From Bradyrhizobium sp. SK17 (lineage in GTDB: Bacteria > Pseudomonadota > Alphaproteobacteria > Rhizobiales > Xanthobacteraceae): a stretch of DNA of 64,000 nucleotides. The position numbers and the translations under genes were made by a program. Location: the NCBI RefSeq assembly GCF_002831585.1, contig NZ_CP025113.1, positions 6,029,001 to 6,093,000 on the forward strand, in the 5' to 3' direction. This document shows, piece by piece, positions 53,831 through 63,958 of the stretch. Position 1 is the stretch's first letter. The number at the start of each line of letters is the position of its first letter. A model generated the notes under the pieces. The model saw nothing but the letters and a program-made list of their open reading frames with translations. It did not search any database and was not told the DNA's origin.

Positions 53831-55000
53831 CTACCTCTTGCGGCGATGCACGGCGTCGGACAACCGCTCCAATGCGGTGTCGAGCGTCGAGTCCTTCTTG
53901 GCGAAACAAAAGCGCACGACCGACGTCACCGCATCCTGCTCGTAAAACGCCGAGACCGGAATAGCCGCAACCTTGTAATCCTGCACAATTCTCCAGCAGA
54001 ACTCCGCATCGGTCTCATTGAGCCCAAGCGGCGACAGGTCGACCGTGAGGAAGTAAGTGCCCTGCGACTTCAGCACGGGAAAGCCGATGCTCTCGAGCCC
54101 CCGGGTCAGGCGGTCACGGCTTCGCGCCATGTCCTTGCGCATGTCGATGAAGTAGTCGTCCGGCTTGTTGAGGCCGTAGGCGACGGCGGCTTGCAGATTG
54201 GGCGCCGTCGTGAAGGTGAGGAATTGGTGCACCTTGGCCGCAACCCGCAGCAACGGCGGCGCGGCGCAGACGAAGCCGATCTTCCATCCCGTCAGCGAGA
54301 AGATCTTGCCCGCGCTGCCGACCTTGATGGTGCGGTCGCGCATTCCGGGGATCGTGATCAGCGGGATGTGCTCGCGACCGTCGAACACGACGTGCTCCCA
54401 GACCTCGTCGCAGATCGCGACGACATCGAATTCCTGGCAGTACCGCGCCAACAGCTCGAGGTCCTCGCGCGGATAGACCACCGCTGCCGGGTTGAGCGGA
54501 TTGTTGAACAGCACCGCCTTGGTCTTGTGATTGAAGACGCTGCGCAGCATCTCCTCGTTGAGCCGCCACTCCGGCGGTTCGAGCCGCAACAGCCGCGGAA
54601 TGCCGCCGGCCTGGCGGATGATCGGCAGATAGGAATCATAGACCGGCTGGAAGCACACCACCTCGTCGCCCGGCTCGACCACCGAGAGGATCGAGGAAGT
54701 CAGCGCCTCGGTGCCACCGGAGGTCACCATCACCTCGGTCATCGGATCGAGCTTGAGCCCGTGCCAGTGACCGTAATGCGAAGCGATCGCCTGGCGGAGC
54801 TCGGGGATGCCCATCATCGACGGATACTGGTTGTAACCGTTGATGGAGGCGTCCGCGGCGGCGCGGCGGATGTCCTCCGGTCCGGGATCGTCGGGAAAGC
54901 CCTGGCCGAGATTGATGGCGTTGTTGTCGCGCGCGGCCTGCGACATCGCCTCGAAAATGGTGACGGGAAGGTCCGCGAAGACCTTGTTCATGGAGGTCAT
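53831..55000 (-). CDS. Class I/II pyridoxal-phosphate aminotransferase
   Basis: 389 residues. PLP-Lys in VGSAGKIFSLTGWKIG; NPLNPAAVV and the Arg in VVRFCFAKKD are typical of class I aminotransferases; the N-terminus INLGQGFPDDPGPEDI and YNQYPSMMG(I)PELRQAI place it in the KAT/methionine-aminotransferase (YbdL-like) branch. Starts 8 nt after the rhodanese gene and ends 6 nt before potF. Could work on sulfur-containing or aromatic amino acids; inferred only. Confidence 0.9.
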   Translation of the reverse strand: MTSMNKVFADLPVTIFEAMSQAARDNNAINLGQGFPDDPGPEDIRRAAADASINGYNQYPSMMGIPELRQAIASHYGHWHGLKLDPMTEVMVTSGGTEALTSSILSVVEPGDEVVCFQPVYDSYLPIIRQAGGIPRLLRLEPPEWRLNEEMLRSVFNHKTKAVLFNNPLNPAAVVYPREDLELLARYCQEFDVVAICDEVWEHVVFDGREHIPLITIPGMRDRTIKVGSAGKIFSLTGWKIGFVCAAPPLLRVAAKVHQFLTFTTAPNLQAAVAYGLNKPDDYFIDMRKDMARSRDRLTRGLESIGFPVLKSQGTYFLTVDLSPLGLNETDAEFCWRIVQDYKVAAIPVSAFYEQDAVTSVVRFCFAKKDSTLDTALERLSDAVHRRKR

Positions 55001-55008
55001 GTCGGGGA

Positions 55009-55338
55009 TCAGCCGCCGGTCTTGGTGGGCAATCCCGCCGCCTTCCAGCCGATAATGCCGCCCGCCAGATGCTTGTCGTAGGGCAAGCCGGCGGCCTGCG
55101 CGGCCAGCGAGGCCGTCACCGAGCGCTTGCCGGAGCGACAGGCGAACACCACCTGCTTTCCCTTCGGATCGGGGATCGCTGACGGATCGAACGTCGATAG
55201 CGGCACCACGACGCCGTCGGGATAGGCCTCGACTGCGACCTCGTTGGGCTCGCGGACGTCGACCAGGAGGTAGCGGCCTTCCGCTATGCCCTTCGACACC
55301 TCGTCCGGAAACAAATCTTCCACCTTGTGGTCCGCCAC
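55009..55338 (-). CDS. Rhodanese-like sulfurtransferase
   Basis: 109 residues, single rhodanese domain. DVREPNEVAVEAYPDGVVVP is the early motif and the active Cys67 is in VFACRSGKRSVTAS. GTG start at 55338 with GGGAGGA upstream. First gene of a tight minus-strand operon with the aminotransferase and potF. It could carry sulfane sulfur linked to transamination of sulfur amino acids; this is inferred from the context. Confidence 0.9.
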   Translation of the reverse strand: MADHKVEDLFPDEVSKGIAEGRYLLVDVREPNEVAVEAYPDGVVVPLSTFDPSAIPDPKGKQVVFACRSGKRSVTASLAAQAAGLPYDKHLAGGIIGWKAAGLPTKTGG

Positions 55339-55641
55339 GGAAATATCCTCCCGATCATCCGATTGGCGAGCGTCACGCGGCTCGCCGGTCCGGCGCGCAA
55401 AGTCGCCTCTCGCGCGGAGAAAATCAAGCGCCCGAAACGGGTTAGATGTCGCGCAGACGGCGCTGGACCCCGATCGACTTGGCAACGCGTTCGGGCGTCT
55501 GAAGTTGTCGCGCCGGCCCGTTATCCCCCGCTTTGAACACCAAACCGGGCCGAGGCTGAGAGCTTCGCTACGACGAGAAACAGTGAGCCACAATAGTGCG
55601 GTCCGGTGTGAGGCCAGTGTTCTCAGCGCCTTATCCTGCTG

Positions 55642-58600
55642 TTGGACGCTTCTTCCTACGTGTTAGGTTCTGCCTTTCAGCGCTGGGAGGCCCATGTGGA
55701 GCCCGAGCGGAGACAGATCACAGTCCTGTTCGCAGACCTGGTTGACTTCACGGCCTTTTCGGAGCGGAAGGGCGAGGAAGCGGCGTTCCTGCTCATGCGC
55801 GACTTGGCGAAGCTCATGGAGGAAGCCGTGCATGAGCAAAGTGGCGTCGTGCAGGGCTTTACCGGCGATGGGATAATGGCAGTCTTCGGCGCCCCGGCGG
55901 CATTGGAGGATGCGCCGCTGCGGGCATGCCGCGCAGCCCTGTCGATCTTGCAGAAGTTGAAGACTTCTGGAGCGGACATCCAAGCCGCGCATGGGTTGCG
56001 ACCGCAACTGCGGATGGGTCTCAATACGGGTCTGGCGGTCGTCGGGACGGTGCAGGGCGGCACGGGAGCCGCCGCAACGGCACTCGGCGACACGGTCAAC
56101 GTCGCGGCGCGCCTTCAGACTTTGGCAGAGCCGGACTCGGTCGTCATAAGCAGCACGACCTTCCGATTGGTACAGGGATTGGTAGAGACAACTTTCTCGG
56201 GCGAGCACGAGATCAAGGGAAAGGCCGACCGGCAAGGCGTTTACAAGCTTGGGGCCCTTCGACAGGGTGTTACGCGTTTCGACGTGGCGGTAAGTCGGGG
56301 CCTGGGAGCCTTCGTTGGACGAGGCCTCGAGTTGGAGGAATTGGAGCGCAGCCTCGCGGAAGCCCGGACCCAACTTCGTGTCGTCGACCTCGTGGCTGAG
56401 CCTGGCATGGGCAAATCACGCCTTGTGCACGAGTTTCGTCAAACGATCGCAGACAACCGCGCCTTCGTGCTGTCCGGGAGTTGTTCGCCAGAGAGCCAGC
56501 AAACATCGTTCTTTCCTCTCATCGAGGTGGTGCGCGGCTCGTTCCGGATCGCGATCGGCGAAGCCGAAGCGGATGTCGTGCAGAAGATTGAAATGGGGCT
56601 TGTCGCTCTTGGGCTCCACTCGTCACGAAATCTTGGCCTGTTGCTCCATCTGCTCGGCCTCAAGGTACCGGATGGCGCGCTGACAGGGCTCGATGGGGTG
56701 CTGATCGGCTTGCGCACGCGCGAGCTTCTGCTTCAACTCCTTGCATCGCGCTGCCGTCTCTCGCCCGTGATTTTGGTGGTGGAGGATTTGCACTGGATCG
56801 ACAGTGTGTCCCAGGAGGTGCTGGACAAACTCGTCAAAAGCGAAGCCGAGCAGCGGCTTCTCTTCATCCATACCCGACGGCCGGAATACAAGCCGCCTTG
56901 GCTGGATAGCACATTCGTCCTCAGTCTCAGCCTGGATCCGCTCCCTGGTGGTGACATCCGCCGCCTGATCCAGACGCGGTTAGGTGTCGCGGCGTTGCCT
57001 GAAGCGCTTGCGCGGGAGGTCGTAGATAAGGCCGAAGGCAATCCGCTGTTTGCTGAGGAAATCGTGAGCTTTCTCGGCGAACGGGGCGTGGTTCGGCTGA
57101 TTGCGGGGAAGGTAGAATTTGATTCCACCGCTCTGGCATCAGCCCTGCCCGCGACTGTAGAGAGCCTCTTGACTGCGCGTGTCGACCGGCTCGCCGCAGA
57201 GGACCGAAGGTTGCTGCAAGCCGCCTCTGTCATTGGCAGGCGGTTTGACCCTGACCTGCTCACCTCGGTGTTCGGAGAGGCCGACAAGGTCGAAGCACAA
57301 CTCGCGGCGATGCAGGCGGCTGACCTCATACACCCTGAGGTGAAATCCAACAGCTATCTGTTCAAGCATGCTCTGGTTCGAGACGCGTTGTACCACAGTC
57401 TGCTCACCGAAGCGCGCACAGCCATGCACCTGCGGATCGCTGAGGAGATTGAGCGTCGCGGCGGCAACAGGCTCACTGAAGTGGCCGAGGTACTCGCATA
57501 TCATTACAGCCAGGCCAGCCGCGCCAAAAAGGCGTTCGCCTACTCGTCGATGGCTGGCACCAAAAGCCTCAGTGTCTATTCACTGGAAGAGGCAACCAGT
57601 CATTTCACCGCAGCTCTTGGCCTGCTTCACAGCGATAGCGACTGCGCCTCCGACGATCAGGTCGCCGAATTCCTGGTGTCCTACACGTTTCTGCTGAACA
57701 TGACCGCGCAGATCAAATCCACGATCGACGTCGCCGAACGCTACCTGCCACGGATCGATCGCCTTCTGGATGATCCGAGAGCTGTTCTCATTCGACACAA
57801 CTATGTATTCGCGCTCCTCTGGAATACGCGATATCGCCTCGCGCGCGACGTGCAGCTGCAATCCCGGCAAATGGCGGAACGTCTCGGCGATAGCAGACCA
57901 CGGGCCTATGCGTTGACCAGCGAGATCCTCTTCTCCACGATTGTTGCACCCAAGCCGCCACATGAGTTTGAGTCTCTCAAGCGCGACGCTATCAGCGCCG
58001 CTTCCGACACGGCGGACGCTCACATTCAGAATTGGGCCAGGTTTGTGGTCGCGTGGGAGGAATTCCACCAAGGTCGGATGAACGACGCGCGGGACTCGGC
58101 AAGAGCCCTCATGGAAGTTGGCCAGCGGCTGGATGACCCCCGATCCACGGGGCTTGGCCTCTGCGTGTTGGCCTTGATTGCGATGCTATCCGATGCATAC
58201 CTGGAGGCGCTGGAATTCAGTGAGCAATCGATTTCCCTCGCGGTTACGCCGTTCGATCGGGAAACAGCTCTCAACATCAAGGGGTGCGTCCTCGCGCTTC
58301 TGCGGCGGACCGAGGAAGGTTTGAGTATCCTGGAGGCCTTTCGGAACCGATGCGCCGTTGATGGCGATTTGTATTCTCTGACGACGAGCGATGCCATCCT
58401 CGGAGTGTCGAAGGTGATCCAAGGAGACATCAGCAAGGGAATTCGGTTGCTGAAGGAAGCCATATCGAAGCGGGAAAACGAGGGCTACCGGGCTGCCGCG
58501 GATTGGTATCGTTTGTTCCTCGGCGAGGTTTACCTGCAGATCATTGAAGGAAAGGAAAAGGTGCCGCTCAAGATCTTGCTGAGAAACCTCCTGACTCTCC

Positions 58601-58848
58601 TCAAGGTGATGGGCACTGCGTCGCCAAGCATTCGTATCTTGATGGAGAGTCTCTTGGCCAATCCGCGCTTCCATCCAGATGGATACATGCCGGGCCGAGC
58701 CCACATGCTTCTCGGCTTGCTTTACAAGGCCAAGAAAAGAACCGCACCCGCCTTGCATCACCTTACTGAGTCGAGGCGAATTCTTTCTCAGTTTGGCAAG
58801 ACACCCATACTGACGCGAGTTGACGCGGCTCTCGCGGAATTGGATTAG
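55642..58848 (+). CDS. Class III nucleotide cyclase fused to AAA ATPase and TPR region
   Basis: Up to 1068 residues. Cyclase domain (about 20-205) with metal-binding Asp32 (VLFADLVDFT) and Asp76 (GFTGDGIMAVFGAP), and ALGDTVNVAARL. AAA/STAND-like ATPase (about 225-600) with Walker A EPGMGKSRLV (255-260) and FLEEIVSF-like elements. C-terminal TPR-like helical region (from about 650). The start is TTG at 55642; GTG at 55696 is an alternative. The usual N-terminal zinc ribbon of this family is absent. By eye the gene looks less GC-rich than its neighbours. Product may be cAMP or cGMP; substrate not readable. Confidence 0.85.
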   Translation: MDASSYVLGSAFQRWEAHVEPERRQITVLFADLVDFTAFSERKGEEAAFLLMRDLAKLMEEAVHEQSGVVQGFTGDGIMAVFGAPAALEDAPLRACRAALSILQKLKTSGADIQAAHGLRPQLRMGLNTGLAVVGTVQGGTGAAATALGDTVNVAARLQTLAEPDSVVISSTTFRLVQGLVETTFSGEHEIKGKADRQGVYKLGALRQGVTRFDVAVSRGLGAFVGRGLELEELERSLAEARTQLRVVDLVAEPGMGKSRLVHEFRQTIADNRAFVLSGSCSPESQQTSFFPLIEVVRGSFRIAIGEAEADVVQKIEMGLVALGLHSSRNLGLLLHLLGLKVPDGALTGLDGVLIGLRTRELLLQLLASRCRLSPVILVVEDLHWIDSVSQEVLDKLVKSEAEQRLLFIHTRRPEYKPPWLDSTFVLSLSLDPLPGGDIRRLIQTRLGVAALPEALAREVVDKAEGNPLFAEEIVSFLGERGVVRLIAGKVEFDSTALASALPATVESLLTARVDRLAAEDRRLLQAASVIGRRFDPDLLTSVFGEADKVEAQLAAMQAADLIHPEVKSNSYLFKHALVRDALYHSLLTEARTAMHLRIAEEIERRGGNRLTEVAEVLAYHYSQASRAKKAFAYSSMAGTKSLSVYSLEEATSHFTAALGLLHSDSDCASDDQVAEFLVSYTFLLNMTAQIKSTIDVAERYLPRIDRLLDDPRAVLIRHNYVFALLWNTRYRLARDVQLQSRQMAERLGDSRPRAYALTSEILFSTIVAPKPPHEFESLKRDAISAASDTADAHIQNWARFVVAWEEFHQGRMNDARDSARALMEVGQRLDDPRSTGLGLCVLALIAMLSDAYLEALEFSEQSISLAVTPFDRETALNIKGCVLALLRRTEEGLSILEAFRNRCAVDGDLYSLTTSDAILGVSKVIQGDISKGIRLLKEAISKRENEGYRAAADWYRLFLGEVYLQIIEGKEKVPLKILLRNLLTLLKVMGTASPSIRILMESLLANPRFHPDGYMPGRAHMLLGLLYKAKKRTAPALHHLTESRRILSQFGKTPILTRVDAALAELD

Positions 58849-58970
58849 CATTCCGTTCGATGGATCGATGCGCTGCGCCGCAGCCGGCTTTCGCTGTAGG
58901 TCCGACTCGATAAATCCGGGCGTCCAAACGCTTCCCGGAAATCACCCGGCGTCAGCTAGTCCAAGCCCTA

Positions 58971-60896
58971 TTAGATCGTGACCTGCGTGCCGACCTCGAC
59001 CACCCGCCCGGTCGGGATCTGGAAATAATCGGTGGCGTCGTTCGACGAGCGGCTCAGCGCGATGAACAGGTGATCCTGCCAGCTCGGCATGCCGGAATGC
59101 GCCGCCGGCTTCAGCGCGCGGCGAGACAGGAAGAACGAGGTCGACATGATGTCGAACTGCCAGCCGAGCTTACGGGCGATCGCCAGCGTTTTTGGCACAT
59201 TGGGTTGCTCCATGAAGCCGAATTTCAGCGTCACCTTGGAGAAGGTCTCGGTCAGCTGCTCCATCCGGACCCGCTCGGACGGATCGATGCGCGGCGTCTG
59301 TGCGGTCTCGATGGTCAGGATGACGTTCTTCTCGTGCAGCACCTTGTAGTGCTTGAGGCTGTGCATCAGCGCGGTCGGCGCGCTGACGGGATCGCTGGTC
59401 AGGAACACCGCGGTGCCGGAGACCCGCTGCGGCGGCCGCTTCTCGAGCATCGCGACCAGATCGGCGAGCGGGAATTCCAGCTTGCGCGATTTCTCGAACA
59501 ACAACCGGCTGCCGCGCCGCCAGGTGTACATCACCACGATCATCGCCCCGCCAAGCGCGAGCGGTACCCAGCCGCCCTCGAACACCTTGAGCAGGTTGGC
59601 GGCCAGGAAGGTGATGTCCAGGAACAGGAACGGCGCAACCAGCGCGGCGGCCGCGAGCGGCGACCATTTCCAGACGCGCCAGATCACCACGAAGCCCATC
59701 ATCGCCGTCACCACCATGGTGCCGGTCACCGAGATGCCATAGGCCGACGCCAGCGCGCTCGACGAGCGGAACATCAGCACCAGCACGATCACGGCGATGA
59801 ACAGGAAGCGGTTGATGCGCGGCATATAGATCTGCCCGGAATGCGCTTCCGAGGTGTGACGGATCTCGAACCGCGGCAGCAGGCCGAGCTGGATCGCCTG
59901 ACGGGTCAGCGAATAGGCGCCGGTGATGACGGCCTGGCTTGCGATCACGGTCGCGGCCGTCGCAAGCGCGACCATCGGAATCAGCGCCCAGTCCGGGAAC
60001 ATCAGGAAGAACGGGTTCTCGATCCCCCTGGGATCGCCGATCACCAGCGCGCCCTGCCCGAGATAGTTCAACGCCAGCGACGGCAGCACGACGAACAGCC
60101 ACGCGGTCTGGATCGGGCGTTTGCCGAAATGGCCGAGGTCGGCATAGAGCGCCTCGGCGCCGGTCACCGCGAGGAACACCGCACCAAGCGTGATGAAGCC
60201 GATCACGCCATGATGCAGCATGAACGACACCGCAAGCACCGGGTTCAGCGCGTGCAACACCTCCGGATGCCGCACGATCTGCGGCAACGCCGCGATCGCG
60301 ATCACGGCGAACCACACGCACATCACCGGCCCGAAGAACGCCGCGACCCGCGCAGTGCCGCGTGACTGCACCGAGAACAAACCTACGAGGATGATCACCG
60401 TGAGGGGAACGACATAGGGATCGAAGGTCGACGTGACGAGCTTGATGCCCTCGATCGCCGACAGCACCGAGAGTGCCGGCGTGATGACGGCATCGCCGTA
60501 GAACAGCGCGCCGCTGATGATGCCGAGCAGCACGATTGCGCCGGCGCCCTTGGTGGCCGCACGTTGCGCCAGCGCCATCAGCGCCAGCGTGCCGCCTTCG
60601 CCGTTGTTGTCGGCGCGCAGCAGGATCACGACATATTTGAGCGTGACGACGACGATCAAAGCCCACAGGATCAGCGAGAGCACACCGAGCACGGCATGCG
60701 TCGTCACGCCGCCCTCGCCGCCCGCGGCGGCCACGACAGCTTCGCGGAATGCGTAGAGCGGGCTGGTGCCGATGTCGCCATAGACGACACCGATGCTGCC
60801 AAGCATCAGCGCCTTGAAAGTGGCGGTCGAATGCGCCTCGCCATGGCCATTGGCCGCGGGCGTTTCCGCCGCGGTGACCGCACTCTCGGATGACAT
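58971..60896 (-). CDS. kup: Kup potassium uptake transporter (copy 1)
   Basis: 641 residues with the Kup/HAK signature [22 protein letters not shown] and about 12 membrane helices, then a cytoplasmic C-terminal domain with [35 protein letters not shown] and [19 protein letters not shown] at 60896 is preferred over an upstream start at 60971 that would add 25 Arg/Cys-rich residues. Tandem with a second kup gene, 155 nt apart, with an inverted repeat in the gap. K+/H+ symporter at the inner membrane. Confidence 0.95.
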   Translation of the reverse strand: MSSESAVTAAETPAANGHGEAHSTATFKALMLGSIGVVYGDIGTSPLYAFREAVVAAAGGEGGVTTHAVLGVLSLILWALIVVVTLKYVVILLRADNNGEGGTLALMALAQRAATKGAGAIVLLGIISGALFYGDAVITPALSVLSAIEGIKLVTSTFDPYVVPLTVIILVGLFSVQSRGTARVAAFFGPVMCVWFAVIAIAALPQIVRHPEVLHALNPVLAVSFMLHHGVIGFITLGAVFLAVTGAEALYADLGHFGKRPIQTAWLFVVLPSLALNYLGQGALVIGDPRGIENPFFLMFPDWALIPMVALATAATVIASQAVITGAYSLTRQAIQLGLLPRFEIRHTSEAHSGQIYMPRINRFLFIAVIVLVLMFRSSSALASAYGISVTGTMVVTAMMGFVVIWRVWKWSPLAAAALVAPFLFLDITFLAANLLKVFEGGWVPLALGGAMIVVMYTWRRGSRLLFEKSRKLEFPLADLVAMLEKRPPQRVSGTAVFLTSDPVSAPTALMHSLKHYKVLHEKNVILTIETAQTPRIDPSERVRMEQLTETFSKVTLKFGFMEQPNVPKTLAIARKLGWQFDIMSTSFFLSRRALKPAAHSGMPSWQDHLFIALSRSSNDATDYFQIPTGRVVEVGTQVTI

Positions 60897-60996
60897 GGGA
60901 GGATGCGCCTCTATCTTCTGCCGCACTGCACAACGCCGGACCGCAGGCCTATACTCCCGGCAGGAATGCATAGGTTAGCACGGATTCAGGCCTCAA

Positions 60997-61015
60997 CTAT
61001 GCGTATCACGCATAG
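60997..61015. promoter_or_regulatory. Inverted repeat between the tandem kup genes
   Basis: CTATGCGT (60997-61004) and ACGCATAG (61008-61015) with spacer ATC, an 8-bp perfect stem. It lies in the gap about 100 nt before the downstream kup start. On the minus strand no T-run follows, so it may be an operator or an RNA hairpin instead of a simple terminator. Confidence 0.45.
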
Positions 61016-61051
61016 ATCACGATTTTTCAACTCGGGAATCCTGCTGCTTGT

Positions 61052-62980
61052 TCAAATGGTTACCTGGGTACCGACTTCAACCACCCGGCCGGTCGGGATC
61101 TGAAAATAGTCGGTCGCATCGTTGGCGGACCGGCTCATGGCGATGAACAGATGGTCCTGCCATTGCGGCATGCCCGACTGGGCCGACGGCTTCAGCGAAC
61201 GCCGCGACACGAAGAACGAGGTCGCCATGATGTCGAACTGCCAGCCGAGCTTGCGTGCGACGGCCAGTGCTTTCGGCACATTCGGCGATTCCATGTAGCC
61301 GAACCGCAGCCGGACTGCGGTGAACTTGTCGCTGATCTTCTCCATGCCGACGCGCTCCGACAGGTCGACGCGCGGCGTCGGCGCGGTCTCGATGGTCAGG
61401 ATCACATTGTGCTCGTGCAGCACCTTGTTGTGCTTGAGATTGTGCAGCAGCGCTGTCGGCACGAAGCTCGGATCGCTGGTCAGGAACACCGCGGTGCCCT
61501 TGACGATATGCGGCGGCCGCTTCTCCAGGCTGTGGATCAGGTCGCGCAGCGGCACCTCGGTGCGGCGGGTCTTGGCAATCAGGATCGCGGCGCCGCGACG
61601 CCAGGTCCAGATCATCGTCGCCATCACGATGCCAAACAGCAGCGGCACCCAGGCGCCTTCGAACAGCTTCAGCAGATTGGCGCTGAAGAAGGTCATGTCG
61701 ACGATCACAAACGGCAGGATCAGCGCCGCCGCCGAAGCGACACGCCAGTTCCACAGCTTCCAGATCACGATGAAGCCCATGATGCCGTCGGCGACCATGG
61801 TCGTGGAGACCGCGATGCCGTAGGCCGAAGCGAGTCCACTTGAAGTGCGGAACAACAGCACCAGCAGCAGCACGCCGATCAAGAGCAGCCGGTTGACCCG
61901 CGGCAGATAGATCTGCCCGGCATGGGTCTCCGAGGTGTAACGGACCTCGAAGCGCGGCAGGAGGCCGAGCTGCACCGCCTGGCTGATCAACGAATAGGCG
62001 CCGGTGATCACTGCCTGGCTTGCGATCACGGTCGCGGCGGTGGCAAGCCCGACCAACGGCAGCAGCAGCACGTCGGGCACCATGCGGTAGAACGAGTTCT
62101 CGATCGCCGCGGGATCGGACAGCACCAGGGCGCCCTGCCCGAAGTAGTTCAGCAGCAGCGAGGGCAGCACGAAAAACAGCCAGCCGGACTGGATCGGCTT
62201 GCGACCGAAATGGCCGAGATCGGCATAGAGCGCCTCGCCGCCGGTCACCGCGAGGAACACCGCGCCCAGCGTCACCAGGCCGATGGTGCCGTGGGTCAGC
62301 AAGAACTGAAGCGCATAATAGGGATTGATCGCCGCCAGCACCGACGGATCGTCCATGATGTGAACGAGCCCCATCACCGCGAGCGAGGCGAACCACACCA
62401 CCATGACCGGCCCGAACGCGGAAGCGACGCGGGCGGTGCCGCTTCGCTGCACCGAGAACAGCACGACGAGGATCAGAATCGTCAGCGGCACCACGTAATG
62501 CTCGAGATGCGGCGTGGCGAGCTTGAGGCCTTCGACCGCCGACAGCACCGAGATCGCCGGCGTGATCATGGAATCGCCGATGAACATCGAGGCGCCGACC
62601 ACGCCGAGCACCAGCAGCGGCCAGCTGCGCCGTCCGATCGCGCGCTGGCCGAGCGCCATCAGCGAAAGCGTACCGCCCTCGCCATTGTTGTCGGCGCGCA
62701 GCAGCAGCAGGACGTATTTCGCGGTGACGACGGTGAACAGCGCCCACAGGATCAGGCTGAGCACACCGAGCACCATGATGCGGGTGACCGGCTGGCCGTG
62801 CGCGGCGCCGCCAACCGCCTCGCGGAATGCGTAGAGCGGCGAGGTTCCGATGTCGCCGAACACCACCCCGATGCTGCCCAGCGTCAGCGCCCAGAAGCTG
62901 GAGGTGGTGTTGCCTTGGCCTGTGCCTTGGCCCGCACCTTGGGTTTCCCGGGCTTCGGTGGATGAGGCGCTGACAGCCAT
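61052..62980 (-). CDS. kup: Kup potassium uptake transporter (copy 2)
   Basis: 642 residues, a full paralogue of the adjacent gene: [21 protein letters not shown] at the start and the shared ending [16 protein letters not shown]. Differences are spread along the sequence, so the duplication is not recent. Both copies look intact. Tandem kup genes are a recurring rhizobial arrangement; one may serve low-pH or low-osmolarity growth, but that is an inference. Confidence 0.95.
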   Translation of the reverse strand: MAVSASSTEARETQGAGQGTGQGNTTSSFWALTLGSIGVVFGDIGTSPLYAFREAVGGAAHGQPVTRIMVLGVLSLILWALFTVVTAKYVLLLLRADNNGEGGTLSLMALGQRAIGRRSWPLLVLGVVGASMFIGDSMITPAISVLSAVEGLKLATPHLEHYVVPLTILILVVLFSVQRSGTARVASAFGPVMVVWFASLAVMGLVHIMDDPSVLAAINPYYALQFLLTHGTIGLVTLGAVFLAVTGGEALYADLGHFGRKPIQSGWLFFVLPSLLLNYFGQGALVLSDPAAIENSFYRMVPDVLLLPLVGLATAATVIASQAVITGAYSLISQAVQLGLLPRFEVRYTSETHAGQIYLPRVNRLLLIGVLLLVLLFRTSSGLASAYGIAVSTTMVADGIMGFIVIWKLWNWRVASAAALILPFVIVDMTFFSANLLKLFEGAWVPLLFGIVMATMIWTWRRGAAILIAKTRRTEVPLRDLIHSLEKRPPHIVKGTAVFLTSDPSFVPTALLHNLKHNKVLHEHNVILTIETAPTPRVDLSERVGMEKISDKFTAVRLRFGYMESPNVPKALAVARKLGWQFDIMATSFFVSRRSLKPSAQSGMPQWQDHLFIAMSRSANDATDYFQIPTGRVVEVGTQVTI

Positions 62981-63094
62981 GGCGAGGTTGGAACGTCCGA
63001 CCCGTTGATTTTGATCCGCGCGGCTATCGACGCTTCCGCCGCGCGTGTCAACCGCGCAACACTGCTAGCTTGACGGTAGCATGGTAACCCGGAA

Positions 63095-63925
63095 CTACGG
63101 CTTCAGGTCCGGCGGCAACGGCGGATTTTCCCGCATCAACGTGATGGTGACGCGACGATTTGCCGGCAGGGTCGGGTCGTCGGGAAACAGCGGTTGGCCG
63201 TCCGCCTTGCCGGAAACCGCGAAGATGTGCGACGGCGGCAACCCCTCCCGCTCCAGGATCTGCCGCACCGTATTGGCGCGATCCGCGGACAGGTCGAAGG
63301 CATCGTAATCGCTGCGCGCCGGCACGAAGCCTGCGGCTGTATGCCCCACGATCGCGACCCGCAGCGGCGTCGCTTTCAACGGCGCGGCGAGCTTCTGGAT
63401 CAGCCGGCGGGTGCGATCATACGGTTCTCTGGAGCCATCGGCGAACATCGACCGGCCGTCCTGGTCGATGATCTCGAGGTTGAGCCCCTCCTTGGTCTCC
63501 TCGAACATGATGTTCTTGGAGATCTCGGTGAGCTCCGGCATGTCCTGCAAGGCCTGCCGCAGCGAGGCGGAAGCGAGCGCGAATTCGCGGTCGATCTTCA
63601 GCCGCGCGCCGTTGATCTGGCTGCGCTCCTGCTCGTCCGGCGTCGGATTGGCGGAGGATTCCTCCGGCGAGATGTGGTCGACGTTCTTGAGCTTCGGCCG
63701 GGTCGGCAGGCCGTCGGATTCGACGATGCCGGAATAGCGCACATTGGTCTGCACGCCGAAGGCGTCGCGCATCGAGCCGGCGACGATCTTCAGCTTGTTG
63801 TTGTCCATGGTGGAGAACGCGACGAGCATCACGAAGAAGCTCATCATCAGGCCCATCAGGTCGGCGAAGGTCACGAACCAGCCGTGACCTCCACCGTGGG
63901 CATCGCCGCGCTTTTTCTTCGCCAT
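63095..63925 (-). CDS. motB: Flagellar motor protein MotB
   Basis: 276 residues. N-terminal membrane helix with the proton-binding Asp22 in WFVTFADLMGLMMSFFVML, a linker, and an OmpA/MotB peptidoglycan-binding domain (IVGHTAAGFVPARSDYDAFDLSADRANTVRQILEREG). Stator subunit anchored to peptidoglycan. The gene begins just after a probable motA stop (33 nt). The linker is rich in charged residues with no clear anomaly. Confidence 0.92.
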   Translation of the reverse strand: MAKKKRGDAHGGGHGWFVTFADLMGLMMSFFVMLVAFSTMDNNKLKIVAGSMRDAFGVQTNVRYSGIVESDGLPTRPKLKNVDHISPEESSANPTPDEQERSQINGARLKIDREFALASASLRQALQDMPELTEISKNIMFEETKEGLNLEIIDQDGRSMFADGSREPYDRTRRLIQKLAAPLKATPLRVAIVGHTAAGFVPARSDYDAFDLSADRANTVRQILEREGLPPSHIFAVSGKADGQPLFPDDPTLPANRRVTITLMRENPPLPPDLKP

Positions 63926-63958
63926 CGATCAGATCTCTGCAGCGCCTGCGCCGGCCGG

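Noticed and set aside
53153..55081. Long open frame antisense to potF and the aminotransferase
   Set aside because: Arg/His/Asp-rich, crosses the gap between two intact genes, no domain.
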